Assembly (NCBI GenBank): GCA_963575745.1 | Contig: CAUYUJ010018656.1 | Coordinates: forward strand, 1 to 64,000 | DNA length: 64,000 nt | Reading direction: 5' to 3' | Source: Prorocentrum cordatum | Taxonomy: Eukaryota; Sar; Dinophyceae; Prorocentrales; Prorocentraceae | In this document: one piece after another, positions 22,235 to 32,160 of the stretch | Numbering within the stretch: the stretch's first letter is position 1 | Layout of the letters: each line of letters begins with the position of its first letter | Notes under the pieces: model-generated | What the model was told of the DNA's origin: nothing | What the model saw: only the letters and a program-made list of their open reading frames with translations | The model's database searches: none | Translations under genes and position numbers: made by a program

Positions 22235-24000
22235 CTACTGTGGCCAGAACCTCAGCGCGCGGCTCGACGCATCAGTTCGGCAAGCTCGGCAGCTAGCGCA
22301 GAGGAGCTTCAGCAGCGAGGACATCATGACCTTCTCGGAAGAGATCGACGAGGACGTCAACTTCGCCATGCAGCAAGCGAACAAGGAATCTTCGAGGCGC
22401 TGGAAAGAGCGGTGCGACGGGGCGTGCGCTGGCGGAGCGGGGAAGCTTCACAAGGTCACGCGCGCGCGAGAGGTTCAGGCCCCCACCACGGTCAACGACT
22501 CGGAGAACGGCATCACAGGGCACCCGCACTTTGTAGTCAAGGATATGGAGGATACGCACGCAGCGCTTTGGAAGGCGGTGAAGGAGGCTCCCCAGGCGTG
22601 GATTCCTGATAGGTCTACCCTCGAACGGCCATCACCAGAGGAACTTCGACGCGCCTCCCGAACCTTCAGCATCACGACCTCCAGCAGCCTGGACGGCCTG
22701 CACCCTGCGCACCTGGAGCACCTCAGCGACGACGCGTTGGAGGGCTTGTGCGACATCATGCTGGCCTGCGAGGCGCTGGGCCTCTTCCCCGTCCAGCTGA
22801 CGTGGATGGTGATGCCGATGCTGCCCAAGGCCGGCGGCGGCCACCGGTTGATCATCCTGTACTCCATGGCCTACAGAGTCTGGCAACGACTCCGTGAACC
22901 TGCCCTTCTACCTCTACAAGAGGCCTTACGTAGGCCCTACTGGGCGGCGGCCAAGAACAGGAGCGCGATCGACAGCGCCTGGATCCTGGCGGCGGATGCG
23001 GAACAGAATGCAGAGGCAGGGCGGCACACGGCCACCGTCATCGCTGACTACAGCAAGTACTACGAGCTGAGTCCCCTGGACGAAGCAAGGGATAAGCTGC
23101 TGCGGCTCGGCATGCCCTTGGCGATGGTACAAATTGTGTACAACCAGTGGAGAGGACCACGAGTGATACGACTTCGCCAGCATCACGGCGCGCAGCCACG
23201 GCATGCGCAGTTCGGCCTCCCAGCAGGCGGCGGCTACGCAGACGTGGTCATAAAGGCGCACGCCATCGAGCAGTACGACATCTACGTCACGCTCCACCCG
23301 CTGGTAAGGTTCGCGTCCTACATCGACGACACCTCCCTCGGCATCAACGGGGCCACCAAGGAGAGCGTCATCCTGCAAGCGGTCGCGGCGGGCAACGCCT
23401 TCTTCAATGTGGCTAAGAAGCTCGGCGCCCGCATTAATGATAAGCTGGCGGTGGTGGCCAGCTCAAATGACATTGGGAAGGAAGTGGTGCGGCAGCTGAA
23501 AGTACCCACAGACATGAATCGCAGTCGGGCGACCTACCTGGGCACGGACTTCACGGGAGCACGGAGGATGCGAGGAAAACTCCTCTGCGCCAAGCAACAG
23601 GCGCGCCACAAGATCTACAAGCAGAGGCTGCGCAAGCTGGGTCGTTTCCGACACCGGCTTCCAGGGCAGCAGACGCAGCGGGCGGCCAAGATCTTCCGAG
23701 CTGGAGCTCGACCAGCGGCCACTTTCGGCGTGGAGATCAACGGGCTCACTGACAGGGAGCTCCACAAGCTGCGCACGGACTTCAGCAAGTTCCGCAAACC
23801 CTGTCATGGGGGCGTATCGGCCTCGGCCAAGGTGGTGCTCCTGGGCGACCCCGCGGTGGCGATTGCAATGGCGCCAGTGCTGCAGTGGTCGCGGCTGGTC
23901 TGGATGGCAGTATCGCAACCTGCGCAGGCACCAGTACCTCTGGCACTACTTACGACGTGGTGGAGGAGAGCGGTGGAAGAGCTTGGGGTATGCAGCTCGT
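22220..24000 (+). pseudogene. Retrotransposon reverse transcriptase domain
   Basis: An unbroken frame of about 590 codons. Motifs in order are: SSSLDGLHPAHLEHL (RT motif before the fingers), ATVIADYSKYYE (about 23032-23066, motif A with the catalytic Asp), QFGLPAGGGYADV (motif B region) and RFASYIDDTSLGING (YIDD at 23319-23330, motif C with both catalytic Asp residues). GARINDKLAVVAS follows (motif D), then a basic thumb. The catalytic residues are intact. The frame runs out at 24077, but homologous reading moves to another frame near 23990. Confidence 0.92.
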
Positions 24001-27000
24001 GGGGACTTACCGCGGGCCTCTCCAACGAGCTGCCCTCTCGCTGGCGCGGGCAGGCTGGACAGCAACCTCGGCACTAAGGTGGCGTAACCATCGAGGCGAC
24101 CTGGTCTGCGTGGAGCAGCTCGCCCCAGGACTACTGCTCCAGATGTTGCAGCAAGGTGTTCAATGTCAGCATGAGCGAGACCTAGCGGACAAGCTTGGCC
24201 TTGGTGAGGGCAAGCGCGCCACCTTCGACATCCTGGCCCCCCTGGTCTCCCTGCGGAGCAAACGGTACGCGGCGCACCAGAAGTTCTGCATCATGAATGT
24301 CGCGTGCAGTGGCGTCTGGACAAAGACGAGAGCCCAGCAGCGTGGATGCAACACGGATGGTAGGTGTCTTTGTGGAGCTCCCGACTCTCTCGTGCACTGG
24401 CTTCTTGATTGCGCCAGACCTGAAGTTCAGCAAGCTCGAGCTGATGCAGAGGTCCCCCAAGATTTCCTCGACGAGCTACGTCAGCATGCAGATGAGCCTG
24501 GGTATGTTGAAGGCACCTATGGATATGCTTGTGCTGATGTTCCGTCAATGAGCTTGGGCACTACCAGCGTTATCCTTGACGGCCAAGGACTCCCAGTTCC
24601 TGATGAGGCTTGTCAGGAACCGGAGCAGATGGCAGCCTGCTTCCTCAGGGACGATGACGCTAGCATGGAGGTCGCCATCGACGGCTCGTGCACCAAGCCG
24701 CCCATCAAGGAATTCCAGCGCGCAGGGTGGAGCCTCGCCCTGCTCGACCCCCGCTCAGACAGGCCGCTGGCGACCATGCACGGAGCAGTACCTGCATCCT
24801 TGCCCCAGGAGTCGGCCGTCGGAGAGCATCTGGCGTCGGCGTACGTGTCGCAGGTTGCGGACCGACCCTGCGCCGTCCACGCCGACTTCAAGGGCGTCAT
24901 CCACCTGGGCAACAAGCAGAAGGAGCTGCAGCTGAAGGCCAGGACCCCCTATGCGTGCATCGCCCACTTCGCGCAGTCGCTCGACGGCTTCAAGCACGTG
25001 CAGCAGTGCGCCCACGTCAAGGCGCACCGCTCTGGGGACGAGTACGCGGCGCTCTCCGACAGCCAGAGGAGGCTCACGGACGCGAACATCGTGGCGGACC
25101 TCAGGGCCAAGGAGGCAGCGGCGATCCACCCCGCCCCCGAGCAGAAGGTAGTCGAGGAGATGCAGAAGGCCGTCGGCAGGATCAGCCAGATTGCGAAGCT
25201 GGTTGCCCACGTCATGCCCATCTTCGACAAGGACGACCAGATCAGGTGGACCAGGAGGGCACCGACCTTGCGGCGGGCAGCGAGCACGAGGAAGGCAACC
25301 TGGCACCAATGGCAAGATGGCGAGCTGGGCGCGCAGTGCTCCACCTGCCTACAGCTGCACACGCCTGGGCAGCCGCTCCCCCTCACGGGGTGCCCTGGGA
25401 CGCCCACCTTCCTGCTGGACCATCGGCGCAACCCCAGCGGCCACAAGCTGGTCGCGGTCAACCAGAAGGGCACCTTGGAGAGCGGCGCGCAGGACACCTA
25501 CAGGCCAGTGCTCATCTGCGTGAAGTGCGGGGCTTGGGCGATGCAGCGGCGCAAGGCCAAGTTGCGGCAGCCATGCGCAGCTGCCACCACCGAGGGCCTC
25601 GAGGTTCTCAACAACCTGAGGCGCGGCGTCGGTCCCTTCAAGAAGCTGAAGAGGTATATCGACCGCGCCACCCCACTTCGACGGCTGGAGGCGACGAGCG
25701 AGGTCCACACCACCTTCACGAAGGTCGACATCTTCAGCGGCGCGGACGTGGCGGCGCCTGCGGCAGGCTTCGAGAGCAGGATGGCCGCACTTCATCAACG
25801 TGTGCGCGAAAGGGCGCAGACATGGCGTGACGAACAGGAGGGGGGGAACACCATGTTCGGGCACGCGGTGGCCAGAGGAGATTTCCAGCAGGAGGCAGTT
25901 CGCGGAGCTCGAAGGGATAGGCGTGCTGGGGCACGATCTCGGGGAGCTCAAGGAGCTGCTGCTGCTGGTGGGCCCAGCGCCGCCGCCAGCTCGGGCCCGC
26001 GCCGCGCGGCCACGCAGGGCGTCTCCTCCTCGGCCGCGGCGGACGTCGTGGAGCACATCGCGGAGCGTGCTGCTGCTGGGGCTGCTGGCGCTGGGGCGCC
26101 GCGCGGCTCGGTGGCGACCTTCGACGGCTCGGACGCGCTGGACGACCAGTACGTGGACGCGCTGGGCGACGACGAGCACGACACCGAGGCTGCAGCAGCT
26201 GAGGGGGCGCTCGGCCTGGTGACGGACTGCTTCGACGGCTCGGCCGCGCTGGACGTCCAGGTCGGGGACGCGCTGGGCGACGACGAGCACGACGCCGAGG
26301 CTGCAGCTGCTGCGGAGGCGCTCGGCCTGGCGATGGACCTCGACAGCTCGGGCGCGCTGGACGACGGCCTCCTGGGCGCGCTGGGCTTCGGCGCCGAGGC
26401 TGCTGCTGCTGGGGGGGCGGGCAGCTCGCTGGCGGTCGTCGACGGCTCGGGCGCGCTGGACGTCGACGCCGAGGGCGCGCTGGGCGACACCGAGCACGAC
26501 GCGGAGGCGCCCCACGGAAACCGACCACTTTTGACTGAAAATGGTAGGTTTTGCCCTGCTGTGGTGCCGGCTCGCCCCCCTGCCGTCGACCGCGTGGGCG
26601 CGCTGGGCGACGCCGAGCACGACGCCGAGGCGGCTGCTGCGGGGGCGGCGAGCGACTCGGCTGCGGCCGTCGACGCCTCGGACGCGCTGGACGGCAACGC
26701 CGCGACGGCGCTGGGCTCGCTGGGCTTCGCCGAGCGCGTCGCCCGTCTCCTGGCGGCGGCTGGCGCGCGAGAGCAGCAGGCCCCAGGCGCGGCCGCCCCC
26801 AGCCTGGGCGAGCGCGACGGCGCCAGCGCCTTGGCCGCGCTGGAGGGCAGCGGGCGCGGCGCCGAGGCGGCCGCAGAGGGGGCGGTGCGTGGGCCGACTG
26901 CCACGTACCCCCCTCAGCGCCACGGGCATGCCTGGGAAAGAGTCCCCGCCCTCGGCGATTGGCCAGGGCCCTGGGATCCTCGGGCCGCACCGAGCGTTCG

Positions 27001-27244
27001 AGGGCAAGGACGTGGACACGGCGGCGCCTTCGCCGACCGCGCGGCCGCGCTGGACGGCGGCCGCCGCGCCCCGCTGGGCGACCTCGAGCACGACGCCGAG
27101 GCTGCTGCTGCTGGTGCATCGCCGCGGGCGGCTCGAGCCAGCGCCGACTCCGTGGAGTCGAAGGCGGGCGCGGAGGCCAGGGCAGCCGAGTTCAAGAAGC
27201 TCGTCGCGCAGTTCGGCGGCGGGCGGCAGGCGCGGAGGACGTGA
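23990..27244 (+). pseudogene. Retrotransposon RNase H, zinc fingers and repetitive tail
   Basis: Continuing from the RT thumb, the frame reads a CCHC-type finger (CLCGAPDSLVHWLLDC, about 24367-24414). An RNase H domain at about 24665-25125 has all acidic positions: IDGSC, the Glu in VGEHLASAYV, HADFKGV, and VKAHRSG with NIVADLRAKE. A second finger follows (CSTCLQLH, CVKCGAWAMQ, about 25335-25590). The last 370 codons are Ala/Asp/Gly repeats. It ends at TGA 27242-27244. RNase H removes template RNA during second-strand synthesis. This 3' half is intact over more than 1,000 codons, unlike the 5' half. Confidence 0.9.
26110..27115 (+). repeat. In-frame coding repeats in the retrotransposon tail
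   Basis: Units of about 31-35 codons with the core DGSxALDxxxxxALGDDEHD and EAAAAE repeat 6 to 8 times. One unit is interrupted at about 26512-26575 by a lower-GC stretch (GNRPLLTENGRFCPAVV) unlike the surrounding repeat. The unit length is a multiple of three, so copy number can change without breaking the frame. Confidence 0.85.
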
Positions 27245-27317
27245 GCCCCTTCGACCAGTTCTTGCTCCTCATCTGAGGAGGCGGGCCAGGCGGCCGAACC
27301 CTGACCTCAGGGCTTGT

Positions 27318-27444
27318 CATCATCCTCCTCCTCCTCTTCCTCCTCCTCCCCCTCCCCCTCCCCCTCCTCCTCCTCCTCCCCCCCCCTCCCCCTCCCCCTC
27401 CTCCTCCTTCTCCTCCTCCTTCTCCTCCTCCCCCTCTTCTTCTA
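27318..27444. repeat. (CTC)n microsatellite
   Basis: CTC/CCT-rich tract directly after the retrotransposon. Confidence 0.95.
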
Positions 27445-27544
27445 GGTCCCTGGGATTCGGCCCAGACCCTCAGCCCACCGCCAGTAAGGTCCTTCACCTA
27501 GCCGGCGACGTGCTTGGAGCCGCTGCCGTCGGGCGCCGCCACAG

Positions 27545-27776
27545 GGCTAGTTTCGATTCGCCCGATTTCGATTCGATTCGATTTCGACGGTGTCCGATTC
27601 CGATTCGATTCGACTTGGGATTCCGCTTTGGGTTCCGATTCCCACATGAGGCCTCATTACTCTGCCGAAGTCAGCCGATTCTAGTCCTCCCGACTTGGCT
27701 GCCGATGTCCGCCGATCCGATTGATTTCGAGTATGCTTCGACTTATCGGTTCGATTCTCGGCTCTCCTGCCGCCAG
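27545..27776 (+). mobile_element. Intron-like repeat J, copy 1
   Basis: CGATTCGATT-rich sequence homologous along its length to the inferred intron at 45420-45656. Shared landmarks are: GTTTCGATTC at the start, GATTCCGATTCG-type units, AGGCCT(C/T)A(T/C)TA, a middle block with CAGCCGATT, and TTCGATTCT(C/G)GGCTCTCCT near the end. It follows CCACAG and ends CGCCAG, so it resembles an intron with an AG acceptor; no GT or GC donor is clear at the left edge. Confidence 0.65.
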
Positions 27777-27966
27777 GCCCACGGCGACTCTGGGAGCTTC
27801 TCTATTGGCCTCACGTCAGGCATGCCAAAATCAGTTTGGGGACAATGCTTCGATTATTTGTGATTTTTGTTTGACTATCTTTGACCTTTCTTGAGCAATC
27901 CGCCTGTAAGAGGACATGACCTAACGCCAGGTCCACGGCGCCTCTGGGAACTTCTCGATTGGCCTC
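27771..27966. mobile_element. TIR element A, copy 2, between 42-bp direct repeats
   Basis: The segment starting CGCCAGGCCCACGGCGACTC (27771-27812) recurs at 27925-27966 with 38 of 42 matches. Between them lies a 112-bp element with element-A ends: ACGTCAGGCATGCC on the left, ATCCGCCTGTAAGAGGACAT then GACCTAA on the right. Confidence 0.7.
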
Positions 27967-27989
27967 CAGACCCCGCGCTTCTCCGTCAC

Positions 27990-28300
27990 TGCCGGTGCTG
28001 TCGACCTGGCCGGCGCCTTCTTGAGCGCGATCGTGTCCGTTTGGGCTTTTTCTGCTTCCTGTCCTTCTTGTCCCTTTTCTTTTCCTTCTTGGCGCTCGGG
28101 CTGCTCGAGGAAGAAGTCGACCTTCGCCTCCTGCTGCCCGACCGTGAGAGCTTCTCCTTGACCGCCTTGCTGCTCTTCCTGATGACCTGCTTCGACTCTT
28201 GCTGCGGCACCTCCACCACTGCCAGAGCCGTGAGGAGGAAGAGGAGGAGGAGGTCCAAAGTTGATCCAGGACGTACCAGCGCTGAAGCATTGCACCCTCG
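27990..28300 (-). pseudogene. RS-rich protein fragment (splicing-factor-like composition)
   Basis: On the minus strand the frame reads VEVPQQESKQVIRKSSKAVK, KLSRSGSRRRRSTSSSSSPS, AKKEKKRDKKDRKQKKPKRT and RSRSRRRRPGRQHRQ. This is an Arg/Ser domain followed by a Lys-rich stretch, a composition seen in nuclear RNA-processing factors. No RNA-binding domain is visible, and the frame starts and ends without clear gene borders. It lies on the same strand as the broken relic at 18.3-18.95 kb with the plus-strand retrotransposon between them, so both could be parts of one host gene split by the insertion. That link is only inference. Confidence 0.4.
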
Positions 28301-28449
28301 GCTGGGGGCCTTCGCTCCGCCTCTCTGAGGTCCGTGGCGGCCCAGAGTTCTCAGAGGCTCCGGCAGAATTGGAGCGGCCGGCTGGTGGTTCTCTTCGGCC
28401 TCCGGGGGGCCCTCCACCGGCCCCCGGGGGCCGAATATTTCTCAGGATG

Positions 28450-28567
28450 AACGAGGTTGATGTTGATGTTAATGTTCTTTATGTTGATGCTGATGTTGAT
28501 ATGTTTGTTGCTGCTGCTGTCGTCGTTGGTGGTGATGGTGTTGTTGGTGTTGTTGTTGCTGGTGCAG

Positions 28568-28611
<44 letters not shown>

Positions 28612-28733
28612 ATTATCGATGTTGGTGTGGTTGGTGTTGTTGTTGCTCTTGTTGTTGTGGTTGCTGCTGTTGTTGCTGTTGTTGTTGTTGTTGTTGTTGT
28701 TGCTGTTGTTGCTGTTGGTGGTGGTGGTGTTGT

Positions 28734-28765
<32 letters not shown>

Positions 28766-28781
28766 TTGTTGGTGTTGTTGC

Positions 28782-28836
<55 letters not shown>

Positions 28837-29005
28837 AGTATTGGTGTTTGTGTTGCTGTTGGTGGTGGTGGTGTTGTTGGTGTTGTTGTTGGTGTTGCTG
28901 GTGTTGTTGCTGCTGCTGTTGTTGGTGGTGCTGGGTGGCGCCAAAATCAGCCCCCCATCAACAACAACAACGACAACAACAACACCAACAACAACAGCAA
29001 CAACA
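28450..29005. repeat. (GTT)n array and opposing (AAC)n tract
   Basis: GTT/GCT triplets from 28450 to about 28930, then GGCGCCAAAATCAGCCCCCC, then (AAC)n at 28958-29005. The two tracts are complementary and could pair. The AAC tract ends in CAACAG directly before the spliced-leader relict. Confidence 0.95.
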
Positions 29006-29006
29006 G

Positions 29007-29028
29007 TCCGTATCCATTTTGGCTCAAA
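29007..29028 (+). promoter_or_regulatory. Relict dinoflagellate spliced leader
   Basis: CCGTATCCATTTTGGCTCA followed by AA matches the conserved 22-nt dinoflagellate spliced leader at 20 of 22 positions (mismatches at the sixth base of CCGTAG and at the last base). It is directly preceded by an AG, usable as a trans-splice acceptor, and lies 59 bp upstream of the sulfotransferase ATG. Genomic leader relicts mark genes that came from a trans-spliced mRNA copied back into DNA. Confidence 0.85.
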
Positions 29029-29087
29029 CAATTTTGTACACGGCCAGTTTCGCGTTTGCCTCAAACCGTTGTGTCAACGGCCCGCCA

Positions 29088-31118
29088 ATGAGAGGTATTG
29101 CGGACGAGGGCGCGCGCGAAGGCAACATGCACGCGCCCTCAGATGCTGGCGGGGGTTGGGGTTGGAGATTGAGGTACGTGTGTGTTGCTACTGGAGTGTT
29201 TGTATCCGTGACATATGTAATGTCGCGTGTCGCCGGTGGCGCACGTACAACCATCATCAGGTTGGGCCCATCGGAGGGCGGCCAGCTCGGCGAGAGCGGC
29301 GGCGGCGGCGCGGGCCAACAGATCAGACGGCGGGCAGGTCCGCTTGCCCCTCCGTTGTCGATCGAGGATGCCGCCAGGGCGTTCTTGCAGGCGCCACTGC
29401 CCCCGAGGGTCGATCACGTTTCCGTGGAGCGCCCGCTGGTGTTCATCCACCAGAGGAAAGCTGGCGGCACCTCTCTGAGAGGCATCATGGCAGGCGCCGC
29501 GAAGACTTTGAGTTTGCCGTACCACATCAAATGCCACAACGCACCCTGTGATTCTTATAACTACGGATCTAGCAGGGTAGCCATGTATGGCGGGCACGTG
29601 GCCTGGTTGGAGGCGTCTCGCCATTTCGCGCTGAGTGGCACATATGATGCAAACGGAATGTGGACGGAGGGCGTTAAGCAGTTTTCCTGTATTACGAATT
29701 TTCGGGAACCCGTGTCGCGCATTCAGTCATGTTATTATTACCGATTCTTGCAATTGGGTGCCCCTCACTGCCTTGGCGATATGGGCGCCGATGAGATGAG
29801 ACAATTCTTTCTTGCGGGTCGTTCTCGGTTTGGGTACAGCTGCATGAATGAGCCGTTTCGCATGCTGAGTGGCCTGGTCGATGAGTCACTATTCAACTCT
29901 GATACGGAAAGCCAAGAGTGGGATTTCGCTTTCAATTCCACACTGATGAACCTTGCCCACTGCGTCCCAATTATAATCAGTAACAGTTCTACGCTCGACG
30001 TTGTTGCTTCATGGTTCCCGGACTTGATTAATATCACCCGTTTCAGCAAAGTTCATGCCAATAAGGGCCACTGGACGTGCAAGATTTCTGAGCGGCAGCT
30101 GGAGGTGTTGGCAGATTTGACGAGGCATGAACGCAGACTCTACGACCTCGCCGTGCAGAGGGCCAACCAGTTCCTGTCGAGCATGCCCCACCGCGGCCAG
30201 CTCGGCGAGAGCGGCGGCGGCGGCGCGGGCCAACAGATCGGCAGCAGAGGGGCAGGTCCGCTTGCCCCTCTGTTGTCGATCGAGGATGCCGCCAGGGCGT
30301 TCTTGCAGGCGCCACTGCCCCCGAGGGTCGATCACGTTTCCGTGGAGCGCCCGCTGGTGTTCATCCACCAGAGGAAAGCTGGCGGCACCTCTCTGAGAGG
30401 CATCATGGCAGGCGCCGCGGAGACTTTGAGTTTGCCGTACCACATCAAATGCCACAACGCACCCTGTGATTCTTATGACTACGGATCTAGCAGGGTAGCC
30501 ATGTATGGCGGGCACGTGGCCTGGTTGGAGGCGTCTCGCCATTTCGCGCTGAGTGGCACATATGATGCAAACGGAATGTGGACGGAGGGCGTTAAGCAGT
30601 TTTCCTGTATTACGAATTTTCGGGAACCCGTGTCGCGCATTCAGTCATGTTATTATTACCGATTCTTGCAATTGGGTGCCCCTCACTGCCTTGGCGATAT
30701 GGGCGCCGATGAGATGAGACAATTCTTTCTTGCGGGTCGTTCTCAGTTTGGATACAGCTGCATGAATGAGCCGTTTCGCATGCTGAGTGGCCTGGTCGAT
30801 GAGACACTATTCAACTCTGACACGGAAAGCCAAGAGTGGGATTTCGCCTTCAATTCCACACTGATGAACCTTGCCCACTGCGTCCCAATTATAATCAGTA
30901 ACAGTTCTACGCTCGATGTTGTTGCTTCATGGTTCCCGGACTTGATTAATATCACCCGTTTCAGCAAAGTTCATGCCAATAAGGGCCACAAGCCGTGCAA
31001 GATTTCTGAGCGGCATCTGGAGGTGTTGGCAGATTTGACGAGGCATGAACGCAGACTTTACGACCTCGCCGTGCAGAGGGCCAACCAGTTCTTGTCGAGC
31101 ATGCCCCACCGCGGCTGA
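29088..31118 (+). CDS. Tandem-duplicated membrane sulfotransferase
   Basis: A 676-residue protein. The start is the first ATG after the leader relict. WRLRYVCVATGVFVSVTYVM (about residues 25-45) is a single signal anchor, giving type II topology, probably Golgi. Two copies of one catalytic domain follow. Each has the PAPS 5'-phosphosulfate loop FIHQRKAGGTSLRGIM (residues 119-134 and about 425-440) and the 3'-phosphate motif NFREPVSRIQS (about 204-214 and 510-520). Each also has conserved cysteines and NST sequons near the end. The family transfers sulfate from PAPS to sugars; the substrate cannot be told. The two copies differ at only about 15-20 bases in roughly 920. There is no intron. Stop TGA at 31116. 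Frame and key residues are intact in both domains. Confidence 0.85.
   Translation: MRGIADEGAREGNMHAPSDAGGGWGWRLRYVCVATGVFVSVTYVMSRVAGGARTTIIRLGPSEGGQLGESGGGGAGQQIRRRAGPLAPPLSIEDAARAFLQAPLPPRVDHVSVERPLVFIHQRKAGGTSLRGIMAGAAKTLSLPYHIKCHNAPCDSYNYGSSRVAMYGGHVAWLEASRHFALSGTYDANGMWTEGVKQFSCITNFREPVSRIQSCYYYRFLQLGAPHCLGDMGADEMRQFFLAGRSRFGYSCMNEPFRMLSGLVDESLFNSDTESQEWDFAFNSTLMNLAHCVPIIISNSSTLDVVASWFPDLINITRFSKVHANKGHWTCKISERQLEVLADLTRHERRLYDLAVQRANQFLSSMPHRGQLGESGGGGAGQQIGSRGAGPLAPLLSIEDAARAFLQAPLPPRVDHVSVERPLVFIHQRKAGGTSLRGIMAGAAETLSLPYHIKCHNAPCDSYDYGSSRVAMYGGHVAWLEASRHFALSGTYDANGMWTEGVKQFSCITNFREPVSRIQSCYYYRFLQLGAPHCLGDMGADEMRQFFLAGRSQFGYSCMNEPFRMLSGLVDETLFNSDTESQEWDFAFNSTLMNLAHCVPIIISNSSTLDVVASWFPDLINITRFSKVHANKGHKPCKISERHLEVLADLTRHERRLYDLAVQRANQFLSSMPHRG
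29280..31112 (+). repeat. 915-bp coding tandem duplication
   Basis: Copy 1 runs from 29280 to 30194 and copy 2 from 30195 to about 31112. They are nearly identical at the DNA level, and silent and replacement differences are both few. Copy 2 has a 3-bp longer linker after CAACAGATC. The junction restores the frame exactly (PHRGQLGESG), so the duplication joined two domains rather than creating two genes. Confidence 0.95.
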
Positions 31119-31287
31119 GGCTGTGGCTCTCTGCTCCTCTTATGTTGTTCATTCCTTCCTCTTCCCTCTACGCCTCCTGACCCCATCCCCTGGTTTCCAT
31201 GCTGGGTTCCACGGATGTTGACAAATCACCGAATAAGCAAATTCATTAGCCTGGCGAAAAAAAAACAACAACAGCAACAACAGCAAC

Positions 31288-32160
31288 AACGCTCCCGCTC
31301 GAGACTTCGTCTTTTATTCAGGGCTGGTGCTTTGCTCGCCGCCGAGAGCCGTCGTCCCAACAAAACCAGCGCTACCGCTCGAGACTTCCACCCGTTTTAC
31401 TTGGACTGGCGCGCTATTCTTTCTCTCATCGGCGCCGCCCCCAGCAACAACAACGCTCCCGCTCGAGACTTCCTCTCTTTTTTACTCAAGGCTGTGCTTC
31501 TCCTCGCCGCCGAAAACCGCCGTCCCGACAAAACCACCGCTCCCGCCCGAGACGTCCTCATGTTTTACTCTGGACTGACGCCCTACTCTCTTTTGAATTG
31601 GCGCCGCTCCCAGCAAGAACAGGGCTCCCGCTCGAGGCTTCCTCCTTTTTTCCTGAAGTCGGTGCTGTTCCTCGCCGCCGACAATCCCCGTCCCGACAAA
31701 ACCACGGCTCCCGCTCGATGCTTCCTCCTTTCTTACTCCCGACAAAGCCAGCGCTCCCGCCCGAGACTTCCTTCCGTTTTGCGCTGGGCTGGCGCCTTGT
31801 TCTCTTTTGAATTGGTGCCGCTCCCAGCATGAACAACGCTCCCGCTCGAGGCTTCCTCCCTTTTTCCTGAAGACGGTGCTGTTCCTCGCCGCCGACAACC
31901 CCCGTCCCGAGAAAACCACGGCTCCCGCTCGATGCTTCCTCCTTTCTTACTCAAGGCGGTGTTCCTCCTCGCCGCCGAAAGCCGCCGTCCCAACAAAACC
32001 AGCGTTCCCGCTCGAGACTTCGTTTTGTTTTACTCTGGGCTAGCGCCCTACTCTCTTCAGCATTGTCGCCGCTCCCAGCAACAACAGCAGCCCTGCTCGA
32101 GACTTCCTCCCTTTCTATTCAGGGCCAGGTCCTTCCCTCACCGCCGACAGCCCCCATCCC
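31288..32160. repeat. Complex tandem repeat with GCTCCCGCTCGAGACTTCCT
   Basis: Units of roughly 100-160 bp each begin near GCTCCCGCTCGAGACTTCCT and carry CTCGCCGCCGA, CCGTCCC(A/G)ACAAAACCA and CTCTTTTGAATTGG landmarks in order, in 6-8 imperfect copies. Open frames across it are repeat products. Confidence 0.85.

Larger units (their letters stand above)
19704..27244 (+). mobile_element. Decayed LINE-type (non-LTR) retrotransposon
   Basis: One element of about 7.5 kb on the plus strand. In order it holds a short CxC zinc finger and coiled coil, an endonuclease/exonuclease/phosphatase domain, a reverse transcriptase with a YIDD box, a CCHC-like finger, RNase H, a C-terminal zinc finger and a low-complexity tail. 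I see no long terminal repeats, so it is classed as a LINE. Reading needs frame changes near 20255, 20965, 22220 and 23990, and crosses a stop at 21236, so this copy is not functional. The 5' boundary is unclear (a CTC microsatellite lies upstream). After the stop at 27242 a CTC microsatellite begins at 27318; no poly(A) tail is visible. Confidence 0.93.

Noticed and set aside
26512-26575. Second spliced-leader relict (GACTGAAAATGG) in reverse orientation
   Set aside because: Only a short AAAATGG core agrees with the leader complement; too weak compared with the 20/22 match at 29.0 kb.
25349-27119. 461- and 580-codon minus-strand frames
   Set aside because: Antisense shadows of the GC-rich RNase H/tail region; low complexity and no domain.
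19704-27244. LTR retrotransposon or viral origin
   Set aside because: No long terminal repeats, no integrase or protease; an EEP endonuclease upstream of RT indicates a LINE.
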